Source: Limnoperna fortunei (lineage: Eukaryota; Mollusca; Bivalvia; Mytilida; Modiolidae). From it: 64,000 bases of DNA. Shown here piece after piece: positions 1 to 9,700 of this stretch (positions are counted from its first letter, which is position 1; each line of letters opens with the position of its first letter). The notes beneath the pieces were generated by a model. That model was not told where the DNA came from. It saw only the letters and a program-made list of their open reading frames with translations, and ran no database searches. The stretch lies in NCBI GenBank assembly GCA_944474755.1, contig OX104123.1, forward strand, positions 15,318,275 through 15,382,274, given 5' to 3'. The position numbers and the translations under genes were made by a program.

Positions 1-257
1 TGCAGATCAGTGTCGAGATCTACAGGGCTATGTAGAACTTGATCTTTTACAAGAATGGTAGAGCCGCCAGCAGCTCTATCACTCTCGTCTACATATGTGC
101 TGTATATAGAATAGTTTTTTAAAGATATGTTATCACTTCGTTTTAGGTGGGATTCTTGGAGGCAAAATGCAACAGGTAGAAAGGCTTGAACTAATAATGT
201 AATTTCAAGAAAATTAATCTTAAGACCTCGACAATTCCATTGTATTATTGTACCCAT
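1..257 (-). CDS. LINE ORF2 N-terminus, AP-like endonuclease (partial)
   Basis: The first 85 codons of the LINE polyprotein, open from the ATG at 257-255 to the window edge. It starts with a short leader and the motif QWNCRGL, the signature start of the endonuclease/exonuclease/phosphatase fold used by I/Jockey-type LINEs. LQESHL follows, with the catalytic glutamate of the second conserved block, then a GGSTILVKD block. In the family this domain nicks target DNA to prime reverse transcription in the nucleus; the reverse transcriptase and RNase H lie outside the window for this copy. The ATG overlaps the ORF1 stop as TAATG, so the start is well supported. No stop is seen in the visible part. 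Confidence 0.85.
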   Translation of the reverse strand, partial: MGTIIQWNCRGLKINFLEITLLVQAFLPVAFCLQESHLKRSDNISLKNYSIYSTYVDESDRAAGGSTILVKDQVLHSPVDLDTDL

Positions 258-259
258 TA
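255..259 (-). promoter_or_regulatory. TAATG stop-start overlap coupling ORF1 and ORF2
   Basis: The ORF1 stop codon TAA and the ORF2 start ATG share two bases, read on the minus strand as TAATG. The same UAAUG arrangement is known from the LINE SART1, where it drives translational coupling of the two ORFs. Here the sequence shows the overlap; the mechanism is inferred by analogy. Confidence 0.75.
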
Positions 260-1602
260 TGGTCTGCGAATAGGGGAATAGTTAACAGTTTTTTTGGGGC
301 TATTCCGCCGGTTTCTGCTGGGGGATCTACTTTTAGATCCAGTATCTGGGGGTAGTGTATCCATGGGATCGCCCCAGATAGTAGTGTCTAGATGATCTAG
401 ACTTCCAAACCTGTTGTGGACCTTAATGGGATCCCGCAGCAGTTTTGGAGTACGATCTCCTTTTTGATTTGAGTTTTTATTTGAGTTAGAAGAATTTAAA
501 TTGGAGTTGGTATTTTTTGAATTTTTTTTGGGACTACTTGAAGAATTGGTTGAGGATTGAGAGGGTGCTGAAGACGTAGCTGTTTGAGAGGGTGCTGAAG
601 ACGTAGCAGTTTGAGAAGATGAAGATTTTCGTGAAGATTGAATGATTTTGTCTGTTTCTGGTAATTTCGAAGGTTCCTGTTTGTCAATGGGCCAGGTGAT
701 GATGGTCTGCGTTTCAACTGAAGTGAGAACGCGTTTGGTAACACTGGCATATGACGTAGATGCAGGAGACGAGGGATTTTTCGCTGTATTATACAGACGA
801 CGAGCCTCAGGGTAAGAGATGTTTTTTTCAGTTTTTATTTTTTGAATTTCTTTTTCCTTTTTAAAATGCTGACAGTCCTTAGATGAGGACATGTGGGCTT
901 CACCACAATTAGCACACTTTGGAGTTTTAGTGCAGGTGAAGCCCTCATGTCCTTCTTCTGCACACTTAAAACAAACCAGGTGACCTCTGCACTGTCCCTT
1001 TCCGTGGCCGAACTTTTGACACTTAAAGCAGCGCACAGGGTTAGAGATGTATGATAGCTGACTTTAGCTTTGTAGAGACCAATCTTGATGGATTCAGGGA
1101 CAGTGGGTGTGTTGAAATTCAACAGAAAGGTGTTCAGTTTTACCTGAACACCCTGTCTGTTAGCAATAAATCTTTTTACTTTTGTAACACCCTGAGGCTC
1201 TAGTTCTGAACAGATTTCGTCGTCTGACAATTCCGAGAGGTCTTCGCCTCGGTAACGAATAATCCCTTGACTTGAGTTTAACGTTCTGTGGGGTGAGCTA
1301 GTTATATCTAAATCTACAATTTTGGAAAGTTTCAGTAAATTGAGCGATTGTTGTTTTCTACTGCATTCTATTAGCAGGGAACCGGACTTCATTTTGGTGA
1401 CGTTTTTAACGTCTCCTGCACAAGCCTTGATAGATTTTTCAATGATAAATGGAGATACTTTTGCCAAAGGTTTAGTTGCGTCTTTACTAGATAATACAAT
1501 AAATTTAGGCCAACTTTCGTCAACAACCAAATCTTCAAGAGGAAAATCATTTTTTCTTTTTTTTGGACCTTTTTGTGTTAAAGGGGGTGTTTCGGAAGCC
1601 AT
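257..1602 (-). pseudogene. LINE ORF1, gag-like protein with three CCHC zinc knuckles (one frameshift)
   Basis: Nucleic-acid-binding protein of LINE copy A. It starts at the ATG at 1602-1600 (MASETPP). The first ~185 residues are a charged, RRM-like region (ELSDDEI, GVTKVKRF, TFLLNFNTP). A single-base indel near 1040-1050 then shifts the frame. In the second frame come three knuckles in a row, CFKCQKFGHGKGQC, CFKCAEEGHEGFTC and CANCGEAHMSSSKDC. A low-complexity Ser/Asn-rich tail follows, with a short direct repeat (QTATSSAPS twice) and a basic end. Family role: packages the LINE RNA as a ribonucleoprotein. Apart from the one indel the protein reads cleanly, so the copy is fairly young. The stop TAA at 259-257 overlaps the ORF2 start. 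Confidence 0.82.
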
Positions 1603-2494
1603 GATAAGAAAATTACGGTTCACCACCCTTGTCACCCACCCGCCACGGAGTGCCAACATGGGCGATGCCTAGAGTCTGCGGATCTCCAGCAGAAAGCATC
1701 AGGTGTTCCAAGGGTGGTATACTCAAACAGACGAATTTCTCAATGAACGCATGCCTCGTGCCCGGGGTAACCTGGCGATACAACCGTTCGAGACTCTGTC
1801 TACTTGATTGACCCATGAGCCACCGCCTTCTTAACAGCCTGTTACTGAACAACTTTCGTAGTAAGATACACAAGATAAAATCAAGTGACAAGAAGAATGA
1901 CGACAAGCTTGTTAAGGGCTCGGCATGACCAGCCGATTGACCGAACCGGGTCCATCCGGCCTCCCGTCTAGTTGAAGTTAGGGCCAAAGTGGTGTATTGA
2001 AAATCGAAACCCGCTGACCCGCACTAATGGATGCAGCAGTGAGTGATCTCTCAACCACCAGGATCCCTTCCTCCACCATCACGGGTTGCAACACACGGCA
2101 AACATGTCGCCTCTATAAAGCTGAGGAAGCTTTGCCCTTCAGCCACCGCCTTCTTTGTGAATCCTTAAAGGAAGCTGTCTATCAACTGGTCAATACATCT
2201 CATGGAATAGTTTGAAAAGAAATAAATGTTATAGAAAAGCTAAAATGAGAAGGATTCACAAAGGGCAAGACGTGACATGCCGATTCATCGAAGTCAGGGC
2301 TAACTCGATTTCCCGTCTAGAAAAAGTAAGGGTTCAGTAGGTTATCGGGACCGTTTACCCGGCCTACTGAAATCCCGTCCTGTAATCGACACGGGTCGCA
2401 ACACACGGCAAGTGTTGCCTCTGTTAGCAGACTCTTACTGCAGGCTGAGGAAGCCGTGGGCCTATTCTCCTGTGCCCCGGGTCCCACACGGGGT
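1603..2494 (-). other. LINE copy A 5' UTR with two diverged monomers
   Basis: About 890 bases upstream of ORF1, more GC-rich than the surroundings. It contains two related units (about 2494-2275 and 2170-1925), each with CCCGTCTAG, an ACACGGCAA block, TTGCCTCT or TCGCCTCT, and GCTGAGGAAGC. A matching 5' UTR with the same duplication stands at 52077-52939. Short ORFs here have no protein-like features. Duplicated 5' monomers are known promoter units in some LINEs; that role is an inference here. Confidence 0.7.
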
Positions 2495-4183
2495 CAACTG
2501 CAAAGGAAGTACTATCGTATAGATCGCCTTTCGAAGTCTACTTTGGAAGACACCATGAAGCTAAATTGAACAAGAAGGGAAAGATCAAGAACATCAGATC
2601 TAGCGTTCTGGACTCTACTAAACGTTGCGCAATACGTGCAGCAAAAAAACACAGGAATGCCTAAGGAATATGCAGTGGGAGAAAAGGTTTTAGTTAGATA
2701 CCCATTCTCGAGATCAAGAATTCCGCGGAAAAGATGTATTTTAACAGCAAGGATTTTAGATCGTAACCTTAAAACATACCAATATAAAATTCTATTCAAT
2801 GATCCCAAGTCTGGAAAAAAATCATCAGCCTGGACTTCAGTTGAAAATGTAACAAACATTCTTATAAACTCAAGCAATGAAAACCAAAATTCTTGTCATT
2901 CAACAAAACGAGCATTTACACTTCATAAAGAGCGGTTTACTATTCCCATGACACACAAAGATCACATGAACAGTTTCAATAAAATGTTTGCAACCGTCAT
3001 TTATGATCCACCTGGGGATGGTAGTTGTCAGTTCCAGGCAATGGCGAATCAAATGAGTAGATTTGGACTATATACAAGTCATGACAATTTAAGACAAGAA
3101 GCTGTTGCACATTTAACTAGTTATAAGGACGAGTACAAAAAGTTTGTTGCCGGCGACTACGAGCGATACCTACGGTCGATGAATAAACCTGCGACATACG
3201 GAGATCACTTAACTCTGCTGGCACTGGCTCGTGAATACAATATACAAGTTATGATTGTTTCAGCACAAGGGTTAGATCATTCAATTATCTTGTCCAATGA
3301 TGGAGGTTTTTACCCTGATTTGAACACGGTGACCCTTGGGTATTTTCCCGAGGGGTTGGGAGAACATTATGTGAGCCTAAAACTACATGTTGACAAATTT
3401 CACAGGATCGTTGAACAACACATTAATGATATAAACCACAATAATCACACGAAAAATCGTACAGAAGAAAGCGAACCATCGAATGAAGATCATAATTTAA
3501 GTGAAGATGAAAACGTAACTGAGAGGGTACAGACAGATGAAAACGAAACTGAGAGGGAACAGACAGATGAAAACGAAACTGAGAGGGTACAGACAGATGA
3601 AAACAAAACTGAGAGGGTACAGACAGATGAAAACGAAACTGAAAGGGTACAGACAGATGAAAACGAAACTGAGAGGGTACAGACAGATGAAAACGAAACT
3701 GAGAGGGTACAGACAGATGAAAACGAAACTGAGGGGGGACAGACAGATGAAAACGAAACTGAGAGGGTACAGACAGATGAAAACGAAACTGAGAAATTTA
3801 GCAAAACTCCACAGTTCAGTGCACATAACAACTCTGAGTTTCTGCCAAGGGAGATTCAGGAAATCATCATCAAACAAACCGTAAGATATTACCCCTGTGC
3901 AAGATTTACGTTGCGGCGGGTAAACCAGTTTTTCAAAAGTGTCATTTCGAAATTGCATCCACTTAGAATACATAGAAGTCCATCTATCGCCATGCAGCTA
4001 CCAAACCCTTGTAGTGTTAAGCGTCTTGAAACTGTTGCTGGGTGGCAGAGCGGGTTAATGCTCGAAGTAAAAAGGATACTGAAAAACAAACAATGGAACA
4101 CTGCTTGGTTAAACATAAGCATGCTGGAAGATCCTGGATTGTATGCGGTAAATGGTGTGTGGTACCGCAGTGGTCGGTACTAA
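2495..4183 (+). pseudogene. Integrase-OTU fusion gene, 5' part lost (OTU cysteine protease, acidic repeats, F-box-like end)
   Basis: At 2495-2650 one frame reads as the end of an rve-type integrase core (KEVLSYRSPFEVYFGR, then a basic helix with KRCAIRAAKK). It stops at a frameshift near 2650 and the next frame continues with an integrase C-terminal-like barrel (EYAVGEKVLVRYPF). From there 515 codons are open. An OTU cysteine protease follows: DGSCQF with the candidate catalytic Cys near residue 130, and GEHYVSL with the candidate His near 243. Nine to ten copies of a 10-residue acidic repeat come next, then an F-box-like segment (LPREIQEIII, then VNQFFKSVI). OTU enzymes remove ubiquitin. Integrase-OTU fusions are known from transposon-derived genes (KRBA2-like, Ginger-like). 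The LINE at 1-2494 removed or displaced the integrase front, so this copy is unlikely to be functional. Confidence 0.72.
3508..3795 (+). repeat. 30-bp coding minisatellite inside the OTU gene
   Basis: About 9.5 copies of a 30-base unit encoding ENETERVQTD, nearly identical between copies and in frame with the OTU ORF. Because 30 is a multiple of three and the unit lacks stops in several frames, long apparent ORFs also appear in other frames and on the other strand. These are by-products. Confidence 0.93.
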
Positions 4184-4369
4184 CTTGAAAAGTGGTCGGT
4201 ACTTACTAGAACAGTTGTGGATACTAACTCGAAAAGAAATCACTCGCGATTCCTTTTCCAACAAATCGCTAATTGTTTATGTTTCTACTAGGGTTTTGTT
4301 GTAATCACTTTGTTATGTCGCTTGCAAATTGTTCCAAAGCGATATATAAGAGTCATTTTGGTACTATTC
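4162..4369. repeat. Short direct repeats over the OTU stop codon, then plain non-coding DNA
   Basis: Three imperfect copies of a ~23-base unit (GGTCGGTACTAACTTGAAAA-like) run from about 4168 to 4240 and span the OTU stop codon at 4181-4183. The last residues of the protein are therefore repeat-derived, and the original C-terminus may be lost. Nothing is recognised from there to 4361. Confidence 0.55.
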
Positions 4370-4670
4370 CGTCTTAATATTTTATGCCCGTAACACAACT
4401 TACCGAGTATTCCCTATTTTCGGAATACAAGAGTTACTTCCCATTTGCAAGAGTTGTCTTTCATAACAGCAGGTATCTATATATAGTTTGCATATCATAA
4501 TAAATTTTACCGGATGCTTTGCTATATGTGAATATAAAAAAACTACATTTTACCCAATGTAGGTACTATAAAGTACCTGCTCTAAAGAACAGATAACTCT
4601 GCAAATGGGAGATAAATCTTGTTTACCGCAAGTAGGGAATATTAAGACGTAGGCGACAAACGTCTTACAT
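4362..4670. repeat. Foldback (MITE-like) element
   Basis: Imperfect inverted repeat with arms at about 4362-4485 and 4565-4670. CGTCTTAATATT, ATTCCCTA, CTTCCCATTTGC and GCAGGTA on the left recur as reverse complements, in mirrored order, on the right. Arms are ~100 bases with gaps, around an ~80-base AT-rich centre. No ORF. Target-site duplications are unclear. Confidence 0.65.
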
Positions 4671-6100
4671 GGAAGACCGCCATTCTAGTCATTTAAAATA
4701 TAATGTCTGATTCGATATCATTTCTTATTAAAAAGTTTTCAAAACATATAAGAGACATTTCAATTTGTTTATTTAAGTGCTAAGAAACAACATTTTTGGG
4801 ACTTAATGATTTACCCCGTCTCTTCTTATTATTCTTCTCTAATATTTTTCTTCTGTTTCGGAATGAACTGGTCCGAAAAAAATTGTGTTTGATACATTGA
4901 CTGCACTGAACCAAACGCAGAGTTCTAGATCATCATCCAATTAATTTCAGGATGTTTTCGGAATTATCAGAACTTTTTAAAAAATACACATTGTTTAAGA
5001 TTTTCTTAAATTTTTGCATTGCTTCATATGATTCTAATAATGAACACTAAAGATAATAACAAAAAACCCCAAAATATCAAACGGGTATGATCTCAAATGT
5101 CGCAGAAAGAAAACTAAACGAGGCAATATATAACGTAGCACAGAAATTGAAAACTGCAAGGGTCAAGACTTGGTACAAACATTTCAAAAGCAATGGTGGA
5201 TTAAATCAGGTTAGATGGCACCAAACCTTCGTATATTCCAAGCGGTTGTGTCTTATAAAAACACAAACACTCATAAAAAGAAAAGACATTTCAAATAATA
5301 TATTCTATAAATTGTAATAACAAAATAAACATGGTTGATTGATTGATGATTGTGTTATGTCCTGTCGGTGAAACTGCAGCCATAGTTTTATAATACCAAA
5401 CAAAAACCACTTTATACATGTTACAACGCATAACAAATATTCCACACTTCTATGATTTTAATTTTCAATGTATGTTTCATCCCTTTAGATGGCTGTAGAG
5501 TCCTGAGCTATTAACATAAAGAGAATGATATACTAAACATGAAATACTTTTGAGAAATATAGATTGGGTGAGAAAGAAGGAACAGTAAATTATTACGACC
5601 ACTGGAAAAGGGGAAAGTTAAGTAGAGGCGGAAAGTTTGGCCTTACATATGCAGTGCACTTCTTTGCGGTCTACAAAGGGGTCTTTTACGGGCATGAAGC
5701 GTAGCACTTTCCACACACATTGGTACACTTTGGTCACTTTGGTCAGCTTCCGTCGGGCTTTCCGCATAAAGGACCTATCAACCTCCGCAGATGAGAGCTA
5801 TCTATGGAACACACCTTGGTCGCTCTGTGGGCTTAGAAATGATAGAAAAACAATTATACCACTTTTTTCTTAGGGGATAGTAGAGCAAAGGGGCATATAT
5901 AAAGTCCGTGTTCCAAGTGCCCCTTGCATATGCAAGACAATATTATGTTCCTAGGGCACCATAACTGTAACAATTTTGTGACTTTAAATGGAATGGATAT
6001 ATTCATATTAGCATATAACACTAACCAATGACACTAGGAAAAGGCAATAACGTACTTGCTGCTTAGTTTATGGTGATTCGATAAACGGGTGTTATTATAG
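4671..6100. other. AT-rich non-coding stretch
   Basis: No convincing coding sequence. Short ORFs at 5087-5317 and 5637-5873 have no motif, no splice context and unremarkable composition. The section 5600-5830 is a little richer in GC but shows no RNA gene signature that I can recognise. Confidence 0.6.
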
Positions 6101-6250
6101 GATTAAACTCTGTGTTTTAGGAAATTATCAATGTGTAAACTCCGCGACTCCCTCACCAATTCGACATAAAGTCCTTCGGACTTCATTTAGTTTGTGAGTG
6201 AGTCGCCGGAGTTTACACATTGATAATTTCCTAAAACACAGTGTTTAATC
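6101..6250. repeat. Near-perfect 57-base-arm palindrome (foldback MITE or hairpin locus)
   Basis: Left arm 6101-6156 and right arm 6194-6250 are reverse complements apart from a few mismatches and one gap, starting GATTAAAC and ending GTTTAATC. The 37-base centre holds a second small hairpin, AAGTCC-TTC-GGACTT. TA-rich sequence flanks both ends. It would fold as one ~150-base hairpin. MITE is the most likely identity. Confidence 0.85.
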
Positions 6251-6555
6251 ATATAATTCTGTGAAATAATCGTTGCGATTTTTAAAACAGCAAAACAGTT
6301 ACAGAAACCCGTCTAGACCTCAAAACGTACATATGCCGGAACGCGTAGGGATATGCCAGACATAGTACCAAAGGAATCGAAGTTCTGTAGATATTGATAG
6401 GAAAAAAAACAATGGAAAACAGCCAGAAGTCTTTAACATGACCAGAGGTCGCTGTTCGCCGTCTTGCATTTAACCAAGACTAAAAATACATAAGATTCAA
6501 TATCAATCCCAAAATTATCAACGAAAGACTCATTTCTGGACATAGAACAATATTT
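6251..6555. other. Non-coding spacer
   Basis: Nothing recognised; AT-rich sequence without ORF or repeat structure. Confidence 0.55.
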
Positions 6556-6780
6556 GTATCATTAGTGGACGACACTGTCGATATTTTTCAACTTTTTCTT
6601 TTATCATTAATGGATATTCTTACTGTTGACTAATGATACATATTTTATAATTAATAAACAGTTTATCATTAGTGGACGATATGGTTCTCCACTAATGATA
6701 TACTTTTATCATTAGTGAACGCAAATGTATCCACTAATGATAAATTTTATCATTAGTGGACGTTTTATCATTAGTGGTTA
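6556..6780. repeat. Cluster of TATCATTAGTGGA motifs in both orientations
   Basis: Seven or more copies of TATCATTAGTGGA or its reverse complement, some one base off, alternate in orientation and form several short palindromes. The cluster abuts the start of recognisable gypsy pol sequence at about 6779 and contributes the first ~18 codons of the open frame there. It may be a MITE array, or the junction where the gypsy 5' part was lost. Confidence 0.75.
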
Positions 6781-9700
6781 CTACAATGCAGCCAACGATG
6801 TAGTTTTTGCAAGAGTATACAACCCGTGTTCGCATGATGTGCGAGTGTACAAGAATACACATGTAGCGATATTTACGCCTGTAGCCAGGATAGGACCTTC
6901 AGTACGCCTGGAAGGACTGCTGGTAGGAGATGAAATAGATGAAGTAACAGAGGGAGCTAGCGTTAAAGCGATCCCAGAGCATATGATGCCTGTTTACAAG
7001 AAGGCATGTGAACACCTTGATGAACATCAGAAGGAAAAGTTAAAGCAATTTGTTATCAAGAATCGGGACTGCTTTGCAAGACCGGGAGAAGTTGGTAGAA
7101 CCAATGTAGGAGTGCATAGGATAAAGCTCAAAGACGAAAAACCTGTAAGAGAACCACCAAGACGGGTCCCTTTGTATAAAAGACAAGCTTTAGAAGAAGA
7201 AATAAAGAAATTGGAAAGCAAAGGTTTGATAGAGAAATCTGATAGTCCATGGTCGTCGCAGACAGTGATGGCCCAGAAGAAGGATGGGACCTGGAGAATG
7301 TGCGTGGATTATAGACGTTTAAACGAGAAAACTATTAAGGATGCATATCCATTAACAAGGATAGATGAAAACTTGGACGCCCTTGAGGGCGCAGAATGGT
7401 TCTCATCTTTGGATCTTGATATGGCATACCATCAAGTGCCCATGGCTGAAGAAGATAAAGGTAAAACAGCTTTTGCCACGCCGAGGGGAGGTTTATATCA
7501 GTTCACCACCATGCCTTTCGGTTTGTGCAATGCAGCGAGCACGTTCGAGCGAATAATTGAGAAGACACTGACTGGACTACAGTGGAATGTAGCTGTTTTG
7601 TACCTAGATGATGTTGTCGTTATTGGAAAATCCTTCGACATGCATATTCAGAATTTACAGAAGGTATGCGACAGATTTTCAGAAGCAGGTCTAAAATTGA
7701 AGCCAAAGAAATGCCATTTATTTCAAAAAGAGATATCATTCCTTGGGCATGTGGTGTCCAAGGAGGGGCTGAAAACAGATCCTATGAAAATAGCTGCTGT
7801 AAAAGAAATGCCAAGACCGTTGACGGTTACCCAGACTAGGAGTTTCCTAGGATTGGCATCATACTACAGGAAGTATGTTCAATCATTTTCAAAAATCGCC
7901 AAACCATTGTTTGACCTGACTAAGAAGGACCAAAAATTTGTCTGGACTAACGAATGCGAGCAGAGTTTTGAGGAACTGAAGAATAGGTTGACATCAACGC
8001 CAATACTAGCCTTCCCCAAGCCTGATGGAAGTCAATTTATTCTCGATACTGACGCTAGTGCCTACGCAATAGGAGCTGTGTTGTCGCAAGTACATGATGG
8101 AAAAGAAAGAGTGATAGCCTATGCCAGTCGGTGCCTAGACAAGCCGGAGCGTAACTATTGTGTAACAAGGAGGGAAATGCTGGCTGTCGTCTATTTCACC
8201 AAGTATTGTAAACACTACTTGCTTGGACGAAAGTTTTTGCTCCGCACGGACCATGGGTCACTAACGTGGTTGAGTAATTTCCGTGAACCAGATGGTCAAA
8301 TCCATCGCTGGATACAGCAGCTGAGTCAATTCCATATGGAGATACAACACCGCCAAGGAACTAGACATGGCAACGCCGATGCACTCTCCAGATTAGTAAC
8401 ACCTGCTGGTGACGTTTGCAAACAGCGTGAGATGCCCTGGGGATACGAATATATGGGTCCCCAGAGGTCAGAAGTCAAGGAGATGAAGGAGTGCCTAAAA
8501 GAGGACTCCATAGATATGTTGTCGGGTGAATCGGACACGGACTCCTTGCAGGAGTCCGGGGTCCAACAGGAGTCCAGGGTCCGGCAGGACCAGGGATCCA
8601 TGGAGGAGTCATCTGGAGTACGGCAGGACCCCCTTCGGAGTCCCACGAATAGCACTTCAGGAGAAGCGCATGTATTAAGACGTGGGAGGAAGCCCAACAG
8701 ACCAAAGCCAGCGACACCTAAGAAAATTCCATCAATAGATTTAAGTGATATTGACAAGATAAAAGAGATGCAAGAGGAAGATGACACTATCCGTGAAATT
8801 TTAAAATTAAAACTCGAGAATGCAGAAAAACCGACTTGGGATAATATAAGCGGTAAAAGCAGAGAATTTAAATTTTACATTGGCAAATGGGAGAAGTTAG
8901 CGGTTAAGAACAATGTACTTTGCAGATTTTGGGATGAACCAAGGAATAAGTCAAGGTGGAAAATATGTACACCCATAGCCTTAATAAACGACGTACTATA
9001 CTACTTGCATGACGCAAGAACTGCTGGGCATCAAGGTATTAAAAAGACTTATGAAAAGGCAAAGTTGTCCCCTTTCGTTTGGTATAACATGCAAAGACCA
9101 GTAAAAGACTATGTCAGTATGTGCGAGATATGTGGAGAACGAAAAGATCCAGCCTTCAAGAAACGACACCACCTTAAACTTTATGTAAGCGGAGTACCAT
9201 TCCAGAGAGTGGCCACTGATATTGCCGGCCCTTTTCCTGAAACACACAACGGGAACCGGTATATTCTGGTAGTTGGTGACTATTTCACGAAATTAACTGA
9301 AGCATATCCAATACCTGATATCCAAGCTGTCACGGTCGCTAATACGATATTCCGGGCATGGATTAAGAGATACGGTTGCCCAGAAGAATTACACTCAGAT
9401 CAGGGACGACAGTTTGAAAGCCAGCTATTCCAGGAATTGTGTAAATTCCTCGAAATTAAGAAGACTAGGACCACCCCGTTACATCCCAGGTCTGATGGTA
9501 TGATAGAACGTATGAATCGAACCATCAATGATATGCTTTCCAAATATATACAGAGTAACCAAAAAGACTGGGATGATTGTTTAGATCCTATTATCATGGT
9601 TTACAATTCTACACCACACGAGAGCACTGGACAAACCCCTCACAGAATGGTATTTGGAAACGAAATGCGATTTCCTCTAGATTTAATTACTCAGAAAATG

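Larger units (their letters stand above)
1..2494 (-). mobile_element. LINE copy A, I/Nimb-like non-LTR retrotransposon, cut by window edge
   Basis: A minus-strand non-LTR retrotransposon whose 5' end lies at about 2494 and whose 3' part runs off the window start. In its own direction it reads 5' UTR (2494-1603), ORF1 with an RNA-binding N-terminus and three zinc knuckles (1602-257), then the start of ORF2 with an endonuclease domain (257-1). The same 5' UTR recurs on the plus strand at 52077, which fixes the 5' end. That related copy carries an RNase H domain, which places the family in the I superfamily (I/Nimb-like); the exact clade is inferred. The element interrupts an integrase reading frame that continues at 2495. 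Confidence 0.88.

Noticed and set aside
3490..3973. Long ORFs in other frames and antisense across the OTU repeats
   Set aside because: They result from a 30-base repeat without stops. Only the frame of the OTU protein has non-repeat coding sequence on both sides.
5637..5873. 78-codon ORF
   Set aside because: No domain, no homologue recognised, no gene context.
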